Positions 1 to 8,810 of a DNA stretch of 64,000 nt are shown here, piece after piece. Position 1 is the first letter of the stretch. Each line of letters opens with the position of its first letter. This stretch comes from Aliiroseovarius sediminilitoris (GTDB taxonomy: Bacteria > Pseudomonadota > Alphaproteobacteria > Rhodobacterales > Rhodobacteraceae). The notes below the pieces were generated by a model, which saw only the letters and a program-made list of their open reading frames with translations, was not told where the DNA came from and did not search any database. The position numbers and the translations under genes were made by a program. The stretch covers positions 806,001-870,000 of the forward strand of contig NZ_FOJB01000001.1 of NCBI RefSeq assembly GCF_900109955.1, given 5' to 3'.

Positions 1-1125
1 TCGGGCGTCCAGACCGGTGGCGGGATCCAAGACCATCGACACAAGGTCAGGCGCAAATTCAACGTGGATATCATCCAGATCAAGAATGTCTCCCAGGCTT
101 TCGACCGGGGTGGCCACGTCGTTGTCAACAAGGTTAGAGGTCGCTTTTTGCGCTTCCGCAAGCTGTATTTGGTGCCCCTTCCAACCGGCTGCCCCCAATG
201 CGGCCGCACCCAGAATGAACGGCAAGAAGGGCAGCCCGGGAACCAGACCGAACAGCGCCATCAGAACTGCCACAGTGACAAGCGCAGACGGATATCGCCC
301 AAGTTGTGAAAACAGGGCCAGGTCTGTTGAGCCGGAGGTTCCACCGCGCGCCAGCAGCAGCGCCGAGGCAATTGATATGATCACAGCCGGGATTTGCGTC
401 ACCAACCCGTCGCCGACGGTCAGGATGGCATAGGTCTGAAATGCGTGTGCGACCTCCATGTCGTGAACCACCACGCCGATCACCAAGCCCATGACCAGAT
501 TCAGGAATGTGATCAATAGACCTGCCACCGCATCGCCTTTCACGAATTTCGAGGCACCATCCAAAGAGCCAAAGAAGGTGGTTTCTGCCTGCTCTTTTTC
601 GCGCCGCGATTTGGCTTCAGCGTGGTCGATGGCGCCCGCGGACATGTCACTGTCGATCGCCAACTGCTTGCCTGGCATCCCGTCCAACGCAAACCGCGCG
701 CCCACTTCTGCCATTCGCGCCGCGCCTTTGGTGATGACGATGAAGTTGACGATCAACAGAACGCAGAATACCACGAGGCCAAGCAGGATGCTGCCACCCA
801 TGACGAAGCTGGCGAACCCCTCGATCACGCTGCCCGCCGCCGACGTACCGGTGTGGCCCTGTCCAATGATCAGTTTGGTAGACGAGACGTTCAGCGACAG
901 ACGCAGCATCAGCGATGCCAGCAACACCGTGGGGAAGGCCGAGAAATCCAGTGGTCTTTCGATAAACAATGTGACCGTAAACATCAGAATCGCCAGTGCA
1001 AATGATGCAGCAAGCCCGACATCCAACACCCAGGCCGGCATCGGCAGGATCATCATGACAATGATCGCCATCAAGACCAGAGCCAGCAGGATGGTGGGGC
1101 GGAAGATGTCTTTGATAGTCAGCAT
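1..1125 (-). CDS. flhA: Flagellar biosynthesis protein FlhA, N-terminal 375 residues (cut by window edge)
   Basis: FlhA is the large inner-membrane protein of the flagellar type III export gate; it uses proton-motive force and docks export substrates. The reading frame opens with MLTIKDIFRPTILLALVLMA and runs off the left edge. It shows a series of hydrophobic segments and the FHIPEP-family signature RFALDGMPGKQLAID near residue 145, followed by DMSAGAIDHAEAKSRREKE, part of the conserved cytoplasmic loop. The family is about 690-700 residues, so the cytoplasmic C-terminal half is missing here. The start is the ATG at 1125. It is transcribed in the same direction as motA and the AMIN/TPR-like gene, about 400 bases downstream of the latter. 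Confidence 0.95.
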   Translation of the reverse strand, partial: MLTIKDIFRPTILLALVLMAIIVMMILPMPAWVLDVGLAASFALAILMFTVTLFIERPLDFSAFPTVLLASLMLRLSLNVSSTKLIIGQGHTGTSAAGSVIEGFASFVMGGSILLGLVVFCVLLIVNFIVITKGAARMAEVGARFALDGMPGKQLAIDSDMSAGAIDHAEAKSRREKEQAETTFFGSLDGASKFVKGDAVAGLLITFLNLVMGLVIGVVVHDMEVAHAFQTYAILTVGDGLVTQIPAVIISIASALLLARGGTSGSTDLALFSQLGRYPSALVTVAVLMALFGLVPGLPFLPFILGAAALGAAGWKGHQIQLAEAQKATSNLVDNDVATPVESLGDILDLDDIHVEFAPDLVSMVLDPATGLDAR

Positions 1126-1523
1126 GGGCGGGGTTTCCCGGTGACACAGGCAGACCGGCAGACCAGTTCAGAGACGCGGGTCAAGTTATCAGTATTGTGA
1201 TGTGGTGCGGATTGGGCGAGAACTTTGCAATCAAGGGAAAGAGCTTGGTTGGGCGGGAAGACGAGCCCGCGCAGACAATCTGGGTCGACCGGAAGACGAT
1301 CCGGTGTCACCCCGTGAACGAACCCGTCCAGCGGGTCACGGGACCTGACGTACCGTCGATCCACCTGCATTCTGATTGCAGACTGCTTCCCTGCGATGCC
1401 GCCCAGGGTCCGGTGCGGATAGGTGTCGTTCGGATTTGATTTAGGCATTGAGATGCAGGTCCTGCTTCTGTCTGCCACTCAAACTACTCAGCCATGCTTA
1501 ACAAGCAGTAACCACGGCTCCAC
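1126..1523. other. Gap of about 400 bases upstream of flhA, no confident gene
   Basis: No protein family is recognisable on either strand. A minus-strand frame of 119 codons (1119-1478) is open, but its product is rich in Arg, Pro and Ser, lacks a plausible ribosome binding site and overlaps the flhA start, so it is not called. At 1498-1512 the sequence TTAA-CAAGCAG-TAAC is a partial match to a CtrA box, but it lies far from flhA. The region presumably holds the flhA promoter; no clear -35/-10 pair was seen. Confidence 0.4.
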
Positions 1524-3707
1524 TTATGATGTTGGCGCGCGCTGCAAGGCTTCTTCGATGCGCGCGCGGATTGTCTTGCTGTCTTGGATCATGGTTTCAT
1601 AGGCTTCAAGAGAGATTTCTGCATCAGGGTCATCTACAAAGCTATGCGAAAGACGATCCGTAGGGACGCCGCGCGCGGCCTTCTGGTCGGTTGCCAGCTG
1701 CGCGGTTTCGCGAAGCTTTTGCGATTCGGCGTCATTCAGTCCAATCAGATAACCAAGCGCGACTTTGGCCTGCCCATCGCTTAGGGCAGCCTTGGCGATC
1801 AGCACGCGGGCCTCGCGCCCCGGCGGGGTGGGCTGGTTGGTCAGTATATCTTTCGTCGCCGCTGTAAACCCCAAGCCAAGCAACCTGTCCGCAATCGATA
1901 TCCGCGTCTCTTCATCGGCGTCCGCCCACATGGATGACCCAATGATATTTCGAAGGAAAACGCCGTCGGCAGCGGAGTTGGTCAATGCCATGCCGAACTC
2001 ATTCAAGATTTGAAGATGGCGGTCATTTTTGCGGTCTGGGAAACGGTCGAACGTGCGCAATTTCGCCTGAACATCGCCGAAACGCGCGCTGTGGATAAGC
2101 CCCCGGACCTCCGCAATCGCCAGGTCGACACCCTTGGCCGACGCCTTGTTTTCATGCGCCAATGAGGTGAGAAGCTCCAGCGTTCGGTCTGGAATGCCCG
2201 TCTGCGTTGCAATGTGGTTTTCGATCAGCAAAAGAATAGCATCGACGGCGTTCTGATCATCCGTTTCGACGATTTCGGTCAGCCGATCACGAGCCTCAGA
2301 GTTTTGCCCGGTTTCCAGCGACAGTTGAGCCTCCGCGAGTGTATTGTCGGTGTTGGACGTTTCGATGCCGCGTTGAGTGATGCGATTAATCTCGATTGAC
2401 GTGTCGGTGTCCCCGATGGCCAGGAATTTTCGCATCGCCATTGGCCCAAGAAGAGTCCGAAGATGGCGCGGTAGGATCGAAAACTCGGAAATCACAGCCG
2501 CGGTGTTGATGGGTAGATCTCGGGGCAGGCGAGGCTGTGAAAGCACCGCCCACAAGGCTACCGGTCCGTCGCATGTCAGCTGTGTTGCCATTCGGGCGTG
2601 TCCCGCTGCACTGCCGGTATCGACGATCTCGGCCATCAATTGCAGGTCATCATCATCGGTCAGAATACCCCGATATCTTTTCAGATAGGATTGCGCTTCC
2701 GCCCCGAGGGTCAAATAAATCTGATGCTGTATGAACGACCGGAAGATGTCAGGATCCAGCCTGTCGAGTTCGGTCGTCAGCTTGTCCCGATAAGTTGCGA
2801 AGTCCAGCTTTTCTTGATCATTTCCGCCCCAGTCGGCGATCGTAAAGGATTGAGCCGGGAGACAAACCGAGCTGTTATCCGGCGCGTTCGAAATCGACGT
2901 CGATCGATCAGCGTCGCGGTCGACCGAAGTTTGAATGCTGATATGGTCCGTGGCTGACGGAGGTTCGAACTCAAGCGCTGGGGTTTCAACTGCGGCAAGA
3001 GGTTGTGTCTCACGTGGCGTGCTTTCGCTTTTGTCTGAAACTGGAGGGTCCGGGATCAAGGGCGCATCCAAAAGACCTTGCGATGCGGCCCGAGCCAGTT
3101 GTTCGAGAAGGGATTTTTCGGTCAATGGGCGCAGACTGACGGGGGCTGGACCCGAATGTGAAGGATCGCCTGCACCTTCGAGGGCAGGCTGTTTGAGCGT
3201 TTCAAGCGCCTCGCTTCCGTCCGACACACCGGCGATCACTCCGGCAATCGGAAGCCCGCGGCGAGCGTGCAGTGCGCTGGGTTGATTGTCTAGTTTCGGA
3301 TTTTCAAGACCAAACTGCCCATTCTGCGAGGGAATCGGCTTCCGGCGTTCGGGGGCGTCGACAATATCAATCACAAACTGCCCACCTGGCAGTGTTTGAG
3401 TGACCGCATCACAAGGGCAGTTGACAATGATATCCAAACCGCCGCCATCACGTGAGGTCAGATCGGCGATCCTATCGCGCGGAATCATGTCAAAAACGCT
3501 GTTGGTCCTGAATCGATCCGCATCATTCCCGGACGTAACCCGAAAGCCTTCTGCGGCTCGTGTCAGTGCTGGCCTGTCAGACCGGCTCGTGTACACCACC
3601 AATCGCGAGAATTCCTCGTGTTCACCTGCTTTGACCTTGATGTCTTTTGCCGCCAAGATTGTCGGCCAACAAATCAGCAGGGAGAGCAAGATGAGACGTT
3701 GGGACAT
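1524..3707 (-). CDS. Large exported AMIN/TPR-like protein of the flagellar motor operon
   Basis: 727 residues. The N-terminus (MSQRLILLSLLICWPTILAA) is a good Sec signal peptide, so the product is probably periplasmic. Residues about 25-120 are beta-rich and end in GGQFVIDIVD, resembling an AMIN-type peptidoglycan-associated domain. Residues about 125-285 are low-complexity and Pro/Ser/Glu-rich, probably a disordered linker. Residues about 290-727 are helical with TPR-like Ala/Leu periodicity. The ATG overlaps the motA stop by one base (TGATG), implying translational coupling to the stator gene. A motE-like gene lies just upstream, and in rhizobia MotE acts with the periplasmic protein MotC, so a MotC-like role in stator positioning is a reasonable inference. 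No direct homology to MotC was seen, and the function is unproven. Confidence 0.75.
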   Translation of the reverse strand: MSQRLILLSLLICWPTILAAKDIKVKAGEHEEFSRLVVYTSRSDRPALTRAAEGFRVTSGNDADRFRTNSVFDMIPRDRIADLTSRDGGGLDIIVNCPCDAVTQTLPGGQFVIDIVDAPERRKPIPSQNGQFGLENPKLDNQPSALHARRGLPIAGVIAGVSDGSEALETLKQPALEGAGDPSHSGPAPVSLRPLTEKSLLEQLARAASQGLLDAPLIPDPPVSDKSESTPRETQPLAAVETPALEFEPPSATDHISIQTSVDRDADRSTSISNAPDNSSVCLPAQSFTIADWGGNDQEKLDFATYRDKLTTELDRLDPDIFRSFIQHQIYLTLGAEAQSYLKRYRGILTDDDDLQLMAEIVDTGSAAGHARMATQLTCDGPVALWAVLSQPRLPRDLPINTAAVISEFSILPRHLRTLLGPMAMRKFLAIGDTDTSIEINRITQRGIETSNTDNTLAEAQLSLETGQNSEARDRLTEIVETDDQNAVDAILLLIENHIATQTGIPDRTLELLTSLAHENKASAKGVDLAIAEVRGLIHSARFGDVQAKLRTFDRFPDRKNDRHLQILNEFGMALTNSAADGVFLRNIIGSSMWADADEETRISIADRLLGLGFTAATKDILTNQPTPPGREARVLIAKAALSDGQAKVALGYLIGLNDAESQKLRETAQLATDQKAARGVPTDRLSHSFVDDPDAEISLEAYETMIQDSKTIRARIEEALQRAPTS

Positions 3708-4573
3708 CAGGCGACCTGCTTGACCTCTTTCAAGGCCTCCTCAAGTTCGGTGAAACTGGGGCGGTGGTGCCCGGGTGTGTTCTGTCTGCCTACCTCGATA
3801 CAGATATTGACGGAATGATTGTATAAGTTGGCGACCAGCACCTCGCGGATCAGCTGATAGAAATGAGCGTCTTCCTCGACCACGGTTTTGACCTTCGTCG
3901 AAAACGGCCCGACCAAACCGTAGGCCAGAAAAACGCCCAGAAACGTCCCAACCAGAGCGCCACCGATCATCTTTCCCAAGATTTCAGGTGGTTGGTCAAT
4001 TGACCCCATCGTCTTGATGACCCCCAAAACGGCCGCGACAATGCCAAGGGCAGGCAACCCGTCGGCAACGGTTTGCAATGCGTGACTGGAATGCAGTGCG
4101 TGATGTAGATTGGCGTCCATCCGTTTTTCAAGAACTTCCTCGACCTGGTGAGGGTCATCGTAGTTCATTGTCGCCGAGCGGAGCGTGTCGCATATAAGAT
4201 CCACGGCCTCACGATCTTCAAGGATCTTCGGGTAGCGACTGAAAATGGCACTGTCCTGCGGATTTTCGACATGTTCTTCAAGGGCGACGGCGTTTTGCCG
4301 GGCCTGTCGGATCAGTTCGAACAAGAGGCACAGAAGATCGCGATAATCGCCTGGCTGCCATTTCGGGCCTTTGAAGACCTTTCCAATGTCTTTCATTGTG
4401 TGTTTGATTGCCGCCATATCGTTCGAGATAACGAATGCACCGGCAGCCGCCCCGCCGATCATGGTAAACTCGAACGGCAAGGATTTCATGATGATCCCCA
4501 TCTTTCCGCCAGCGGCCAGATAGCCACCAAACACCATCACGAAGATCAATGCGATACCAACAAATCCGATCAT
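3707..4573 (-). CDS. motA: Flagellar motor stator protein MotA
   Basis: 288 residues, the usual length for MotA, the inner-membrane stator subunit that with MotB conducts protons and turns the flagellar rotor. The N-terminus MIGFVGIALIFVMVFGGYLA and the following GGAAAGAF segment are the first two membrane helices. Residues about 175-230 (LPALGIVAAVLGVIKTMG and GALVGTFLGVFLAYGLVGP) are the third and fourth, with the channel Pro and Thr positions present. The cytoplasmic loop contains LFELIRQARQ and a charged Glu/Arg-rich stretch for torque generation. No motB is adjacent; it must lie outside the window. The gene overlaps the next gene by one base. Confidence 0.96.
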   Translation of the reverse strand: MIGFVGIALIFVMVFGGYLAAGGKMGIIMKSLPFEFTMIGGAAAGAFVISNDMAAIKHTMKDIGKVFKGPKWQPGDYRDLLCLLFELIRQARQNAVALEEHVENPQDSAIFSRYPKILEDREAVDLICDTLRSATMNYDDPHQVEEVLEKRMDANLHHALHSSHALQTVADGLPALGIVAAVLGVIKTMGSIDQPPEILGKMIGGALVGTFLGVFLAYGLVGPFSTKVKTVVEEDAHFYQLIREVLVANLYNHSVNICIEVGRQNTPGHHRPSFTELEEALKEVKQVA

Positions 4574-4648
4574 CTTGTGCCTCTTGAACTGGTTACTTTG
4601 CGGTCATGTCTTCATCACAGATAAGAGTTAACAAACCCCCGCCGCTCT

Positions 4649-5257
4649 CTAGTTTGTCGGCGCATCCGAGTTGCGACCAGCAAACACAACGCTGATGGCA
4701 TAGGCGGATTGTGGATCAAGGCCTGCCAATATCTGTGCGGCGATGGGTGGTTTCATACGTGACAGAAAGCCTGCGGCAAATTCCGGGTCCATAGTCTCGA
4801 ACAACGGAATGGCTTGTTTGGGCTTCATGTTTTCGTAAAGGGTGGTCAGGCGGGTCAGATCATCAGAAGCTGCCGTATTCGCGGCGGCCATTGTGGCGGC
4901 CAGGGCCTTCTCGGCAGTCACCAGCGCCTGCAATTTTTCGTCTAAGGTGTCTTCAGCGTTCGAAAGAATTTTCAATCGCTTGTCCAGAGCGGTTTCGTTT
5001 TCGACAAGTGTCTGTTCGCGGGCTTGAAGCGCTTTCAGAACCGTCTCGATATCCGTTTCGGTGGTGCAGATGGCGGGTTCCCCGTGACTGGCCGATGTCC
5101 CGCGCAGCAGGTTGTTTACGTCATCCGCGATGGCCATGCCAAACCCGCCCAAACGGACCAGTCCCGATGTCGCGAGCAGCAGTGCCAGCGTCAACAGAAT
5201 GTGTCGGCTGGTGGCGCGGCGGCGAAATTTGCTACGTTTGGATCGTGCCCACATCAT
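4649..5257 (-). CDS. motE: MotE-like flagellar protein with MgtE-N-type domain
   Basis: 202 residues. An N-terminal hydrophobic segment (residues about 20-45) preceded by Arg/Lys-rich residues acts as a signal anchor. Residues about 65-125 form a Glu/Leu/Ala-rich coiled coil. The C-terminal part (MKPKQAIPLFETMDPEFAAG, then FLSRMKPPIAAQILAGLDP) is the helical MgtE-N-like repeat found in MotE. In Sinorhizobium MotE is a periplasmic chaperone for MotC. The start overlaps the stop of the upstream gene by four bases. It is probably co-transcribed with fliL and motA. The symbol is assigned by domain layout and context, not by sequence comparison. Confidence 0.75.
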   Translation of the reverse strand: MMWARSKRSKFRRRATSRHILLTLALLLATSGLVRLGGFGMAIADDVNNLLRGTSASHGEPAICTTETDIETVLKALQAREQTLVENETALDKRLKILSNAEDTLDEKLQALVTAEKALAATMAAANTAASDDLTRLTTLYENMKPKQAIPLFETMDPEFAAGFLSRMKPPIAAQILAGLDPQSAYAISVVFAGRNSDAPTN

Positions 5258-5679
5258 TCCGCCGCTTTCATCATGCGATGGCTCACGAACATCGGTGCGA
5301 GCTCATTTTCCTGAGCCATATTCTGCTGGAAGTTGTGTGGCTGATGCGCGTCGGTTTTGTGCGGTTCCGGTGCTTGCATGTGGTCGCTGTCGGGTAGATC
5401 GTGCAGACTTGCCATCATCAACTCCAACTTTTGTGCCGAGGCCTCGGCCCGCTCCGTCAGATCGGTCAGAATATCGGCACTTTCGCCTGCGGCGTCTCGC
5501 GCGCTGTTTAGCATGGTGGTCATATCGTCTACTTGCGCGGACAGCACCGCAACCGCACCGCCCATTCCATTTTGCAGGTTGTTAAACCGGCGCAAACGCC
5601 GTGATAAAACCATGCAGTAGACGGCGGCACCGATAGCACCGATGCCCAGCATGATGTCGGCCAGAATTTCCATACTCAT
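5254..5679 (-). CDS. Membrane-anchored small protein of the flagellar operon
   Basis: 141 residues. One N-terminal membrane helix (MEILADIMLGIGAIGAAVYC) is followed by a basic patch (SRRLRRF) and a helical region of about 70 residues with coiled-coil character. The tail is hydrophilic, rich in His, Pro and Gln. This layout matches small single-pass proteins of unknown function that sit beside fliL in alphaproteobacterial flagellar operons (a DUF6468-type protein is possible). It starts 9 bases after the fliL stop and overlaps the motE-like gene by four bases, so it is very likely a flagellar component or assembly factor. No catalytic motif was seen. Confidence 0.7.
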   Translation of the reverse strand: MSMEILADIMLGIGAIGAAVYCMVLSRRLRRFNNLQNGMGGAVAVLSAQVDDMTTMLNSARDAAGESADILTDLTERAEASAQKLELMMASLHDLPDSDHMQAPEPHKTDAHQPHNFQQNMAQENELAPMFVSHRMMKAAE

Positions 5680-5688
5680 GCCTCCCTA

Positions 5689-6198
5689 TCAATTAAGGAC
5701 GAATTCGAGGATCAGAAGGTCGCGCACGCGTCCTTCGCCCGTGACCAATTGCACGCGTCGCAGCATTTGCGCGCGAAGTTCGATCAGGGCCGCCGGGTCT
5801 TCCAGCACCGTAATGTCAACCGCCCGAAGGTAGGCGTTGAGTACGTCAATCACGCGCGGTAGAAGATGGGAGACATCCGCTTCATACCCCGGCACAACTT
5901 CCAGCGACCCACGAAACCGCAAGTGGCGGCTCTTGCCGGAGCTCCCAAGCGAAATGATCAACGGTTCCAACTCGACAAAGGCCACGGTGGGCAAATCGGC
6001 TACGGAAGCCACAAGCTTCTGTGTTTCGCCTTTTGTCCCTGCACCGCCAATCATCCCCGAATATGTCGCGAAAAACCCGCCACCACCCAGGACAATCGCC
6101 AGAATCACTCCGATCAACACACCTTTCCGGGGCTTCTTTTTTGTCGACTCATCGGCGGTATCGGCTGTCAGAACGGCGTCGGTCATGTGGGCATCCAA
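5689..6198 (-). CDS. fliL: Flagellar basal body-associated protein FliL
   Basis: 169 residues. FliL is a single-pass membrane protein that associates with the MotAB stators and supports torque. It has a short Lys-rich cytoplasmic N-terminus, a membrane helix at about residues 26-48 (GVLIGVILAIVLGGGGFFAT) and a periplasmic stomatin-like domain with LEPLIISLG, RHLRFRGSLEV and a C-terminal ILEFVLN, all typical of FliL. An alternative ATG four codons in (6186) is equally possible. It heads the leftward motor operon and is divergent from fliF, with a CtrA-like box between them. Confidence 0.93.
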   Translation of the reverse strand: MDAHMTDAVLTADTADESTKKKPRKGVLIGVILAIVLGGGGFFATYSGMIGGAGTKGETQKLVASVADLPTVAFVELEPLIISLGSSGKSRHLRFRGSLEVVPGYEADVSHLLPRVIDVLNAYLRAVDITVLEDPAALIELRAQMLRRVQLVTGEGRVRDLLILEFVLN

Positions 6199-6233
6199 AG
6201 AATTTTGTTCGATTCGTTATAAGCTGCTTCCCA

Positions 6234-6248
6234 CTAACCAATTGTTAA
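6234..6248. promoter_or_regulatory. Candidate CtrA box between fliL and fliF
   Basis: CTAA-CCAATTG-TTAA (TTAA-CAATTGG-TTAG on the other strand) fits the CtrA consensus TTAA-N7-TTAA with one mismatch. It lies 36 bases upstream of the fliL start and about 67 bases upstream of the fliF start, so it could control both arms. CtrA activation of flagellar genes is known in Rhodobacterales; binding here is inferred. Confidence 0.55.
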
Positions 6249-6314
6249 GGGCGATCGGGGAAGACTGCGGAATGTGACGGGGGCAGAAGCCCGCTCGGTT
6301 AAAGGAGTTGCGTC

Positions 6315-7925
6315 TTGCAGCAGATCGCCTCGATATGGGTCAGCTTGGATATGCGGAAACGCATCATCGTGGTGGCCTCGACACTCGCGATGTTCGTTGC
6401 CGTGATCGGATTGTCCCGCATGGCGACTTCGACACAAATGACGTTGCTTTATGCGGGTCTGGAAAGCGGTGCTGCGGGAGAAGTCGTCAAGGCACTTGAG
6501 GCGCGCGGGGTTGTTTATGACATCCGCGGCGGGTCGATCTTCGTCGACACCTCGCAGCGTGACAGTCTGCGCATGACCTTGGCCAGCGAAGGTCTGCCAG
6601 CAAATGGCGGAAAAGGGTATGAACTGCTGGATGGTCTGAGCGGGTTTGGCACCACGTCACAGATGTTCGACGCCGCCTACTGGCGCGCGAAAGAGGGGGA
6701 GTTGGCACGAACCATCGTGGCAAGCCCGCTGATCCAGAATGCTCGAGTTCATATTGCAAATACGTCGACCCAGATGTTTCGCCAGCGCAACGAGCCATCG
6801 GCCTCGGTGACGGTGACAACGGCCAGCGGCGCGTTGCCAGGGGGGCAGGCAAAAGCCCTGAAGTTTCTTGTGGCGTCTGCCGTGCCCGGGCTGCTGCCGG
6901 AAAGGGTTTCGGTCATCGACAGTCGGGGGGGATTGATCGCAGCAGGGGATGAGAAAACTGACCTTCCCAGCCTTGCCTCTGATCGCGCGCTGATCCTGAA
7001 GCAGAACGTGGAGCGGTTGATAGAAGCACGCGTCGGGTTTGGGAACGCCGTGGTTGAGTTGAATCTGGAAACCGTGACCGAACAGGAATCAGTGAGAGAG
7101 CGCCGATTTGATCCCGAGACACGCGTCGCCGTGTCGACCGACACGCTTGAGACGTCGAACTCGGCCAAGGATAGCGAAGGCGCGGGTGTAACCGTGGCGT
7201 CGAACTTGCCCGATGGGGATGCGGCAGCCAGCGGCAATTCGTCGTCAAACACTTCCGAGACGCGCGAGCGTATCAACTACGAAGTGTCGGAAACCACCCG
7301 TGAGGTGATTACCGCGCCGGGCGCGATCAAGCGGTTGACTGTGGCGGTGCTGATTGACGGGATCAGAACTATAAATGACGCAGGGAACGAGGTATGGAGC
7401 GCCCGTAGTGCCGATGAGCTTGCCAGCCTGCGCGAACTTGTAGCGGGCGCGGTCGGCTTCGACGAAGCGCGTGGCGATCAGATCACGATCAAGTCGTTGG
7501 AATTCGAACCCGTGCCGACTGTCGGCAGTGCACCTGTCAGCGGGCTTCTGTCCGGTTTGACCATCGATGTAATGTCACTGGTCAAGGTCTTTGCTCTTGC
7601 GGTGGTCGCGCTGGTTCTTGGCCTGTTCGTGCTGCGCCCGATTCTAGCCTCTCGCCCGGCGGAGATCGCGACCGAGACCGCAACCGCAAGCGCGTCTGCA
7701 GCCATAGCGCCGCCGCCATCCGCCGCGCCGGGGTCAACCGATGCGTCCACCCTTCCCGCCGTGGTCGACACACCCGCGAGGGGTGAAATCGTTCCGGCAG
7801 ATCTGTCGGAAATGACCGGTCCAGATCCAGTTGAGAGGTTGCGCAATCTGATCGCAGAGCGTCAGTCCGATACCGTTGAAATCCTGCGTGGCTGGATGGA
7901 AGAAGATGAAGAGGTCGCGCGATGA
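6315..7925 (+). CDS. fliF: Flagellar MS-ring protein FliF
   Basis: 536 residues, matching the family. FliF forms the membrane-embedded MS ring that supports the rotor and export gate. The first membrane helix is at about residues 16-38 (IIVVASTLAMFVAVIGLSRM); ring-building motifs follow, including GYELLDGLSGFGTTSQMFDA and ALKFLVASAVPGL. The second membrane helix is near residues 415-440, with an acidic C-terminal tail that binds FliG (DPVERLRNLIAERQSDTVEI). The start is a TTG at 6315 preceded at ideal distance by AAAGGAG (6301-6307). The ATGA overlap with fliH indicates coupling. Confidence 0.95.
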   Translation: MQQIASIWVSLDMRKRIIVVASTLAMFVAVIGLSRMATSTQMTLLYAGLESGAAGEVVKALEARGVVYDIRGGSIFVDTSQRDSLRMTLASEGLPANGGKGYELLDGLSGFGTTSQMFDAAYWRAKEGELARTIVASPLIQNARVHIANTSTQMFRQRNEPSASVTVTTASGALPGGQAKALKFLVASAVPGLLPERVSVIDSRGGLIAAGDEKTDLPSLASDRALILKQNVERLIEARVGFGNAVVELNLETVTEQESVRERRFDPETRVAVSTDTLETSNSAKDSEGAGVTVASNLPDGDAAASGNSSSNTSETRERINYEVSETTREVITAPGAIKRLTVAVLIDGIRTINDAGNEVWSARSADELASLRELVAGAVGFDEARGDQITIKSLEFEPVPTVGSAPVSGLLSGLTIDVMSLVKVFALAVVALVLGLFVLRPILASRPAEIATETATASASAAIAPPPSAAPGSTDASTLPAVVDTPARGEIVPADLSEMTGPDPVERLRNLIAERQSDTVEILRGWMEEDEEVAR

Positions 7926-8527
7926 ACAAGCCTCTTGTCTTGGAAGATTTCGAACAATCCGATCTGTCTGTTTCACATCCCGGCATCCGTTCTGTCGCCG
8001 AGGCTGAACTGGAAAAAATCCGGCTGACGTCATACGAGGCCGGGTACAGCGCGGGTTGGGACGACGCAGTGAAAGAAGCGAATGTCGACAAGGATCGCAT
8101 CGAAGCCGAGTTCGCCCGCAACCTGGAAGACCTGGGATTCACGTTCCACGAGGCAAGAAGTCACGTCTTGGGCTCGCTTGAACCCCTGTTGCGCACCATT
8201 GTCGACACGCTGCTGCCCGAAGTCATGCGGGACGCACTGGGCCAGGTTATCAACGATGAAATCATGCCATTGGCGGCGCAAGCGGCGGATACCCCGATCG
8301 AGGTGCGTGTTTCCTCTGGCAGCCGAAAGGTTCTGGATCATCTGATGGATCGCGTCACAGCGACACCATTGCAGGTGTTTGAAGATGACACGTTACCGGA
8401 AGGTCAGGTGTTCCTGCGGTCGTCATCATCCGAGCGCTGCATTGATCTGACATCGGCTCTGGCACGGATCAAGGGCGCGGTTACAGCACTGTATGACATC
8501 AACGAAAAGGCTTTTGAACATGGCTGA
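7922..8527 (+). CDS. fliH: Flagellar assembly protein FliH-like
   Basis: 201 residues. FliH regulates the export ATPase FliI and links it to the C-ring through FliN. The N-terminal half carries the Ala/Glu-rich helix with YEAGYSAGWDDAVKEA, resembling the Gly-rich repeat helix of FliH, and the C-terminal half has the FliH/V-ATPase-E-like domain. Sequence conservation in this family is low; placement between fliF and fliN with four-base and eight-base overlaps is the main support. fliI is not in this window. Confidence 0.85.
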   Translation: MNKPLVLEDFEQSDLSVSHPGIRSVAEAELEKIRLTSYEAGYSAGWDDAVKEANVDKDRIEAEFARNLEDLGFTFHEARSHVLGSLEPLLRTIVDTLLPEVMRDALGQVINDEIMPLAAQAADTPIEVRVSSGSRKVLDHLMDRVTATPLQVFEDDTLPEGQVFLRSSSSERCIDLTSALARIKGAVTALYDINEKAFEHG

Positions 8528-8810
8528 CCACCCGTCCTCGCCCGACCCCGGCACTGCCGCAAATCCCTTCGTGCAAGTCCCGATTGAGATTACAATCTCG
8601 GTTGGCCGCGCACGGCCCACGGTGAAAGAACTGCTGCACCTGACACAAGATACCGTGCTGCCGCTTGACAAACGGATCGAGGATCCGGTTGAGCTTTATG
8701 TTGGTGACAAACTGATCGCGCGCGGCGAGTTGGAAGAGATGGAGGGAGACCCGCAAGGACGTCTTGCCGTCCGTTTGACCGAAGTTGCAGATCTGAAATC
8801 CGACCTATGA
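8520..8810 (+). CDS. fliN: Flagellar motor switch protein FliN
   Basis: 96 residues. FliN is a C-ring component made almost entirely of a SpoA domain. Residues about 18-96 contain VPIEITISVGRARPTVKELL, then VLPLDKRIEDPVELYVGDKL and IARGELEEM, the canonical SpoA-domain pattern. The start is the ATG at 8520, inside the 3-prime end of fliH; a longer frame opens at 8493 but lacks family-like residues. The gene overlaps fliP by four bases (ATGA). Confidence 0.95.
   Translation: MADHPSSPDPGTAANPFVQVPIEITISVGRARPTVKELLHLTQDTVLPLDKRIEDPVELYVGDKLIARGELEEMEGDPQGRLAVRLTEVADLKSDL

Noticed and set aside
1119-1478. 119-codon minus-strand open frame upstream of flhA
   Set aside because: Arg/Pro/Ser-rich product, no ribosome binding site, overlaps flhA and matches no family I recognise.
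1498-1512. CtrA box TTAA-CAAGCAG-TAAC near the start of the flhA gap
   Set aside because: Only a partial match and over 370 bases from flhA, so noted in the gap description but not called.
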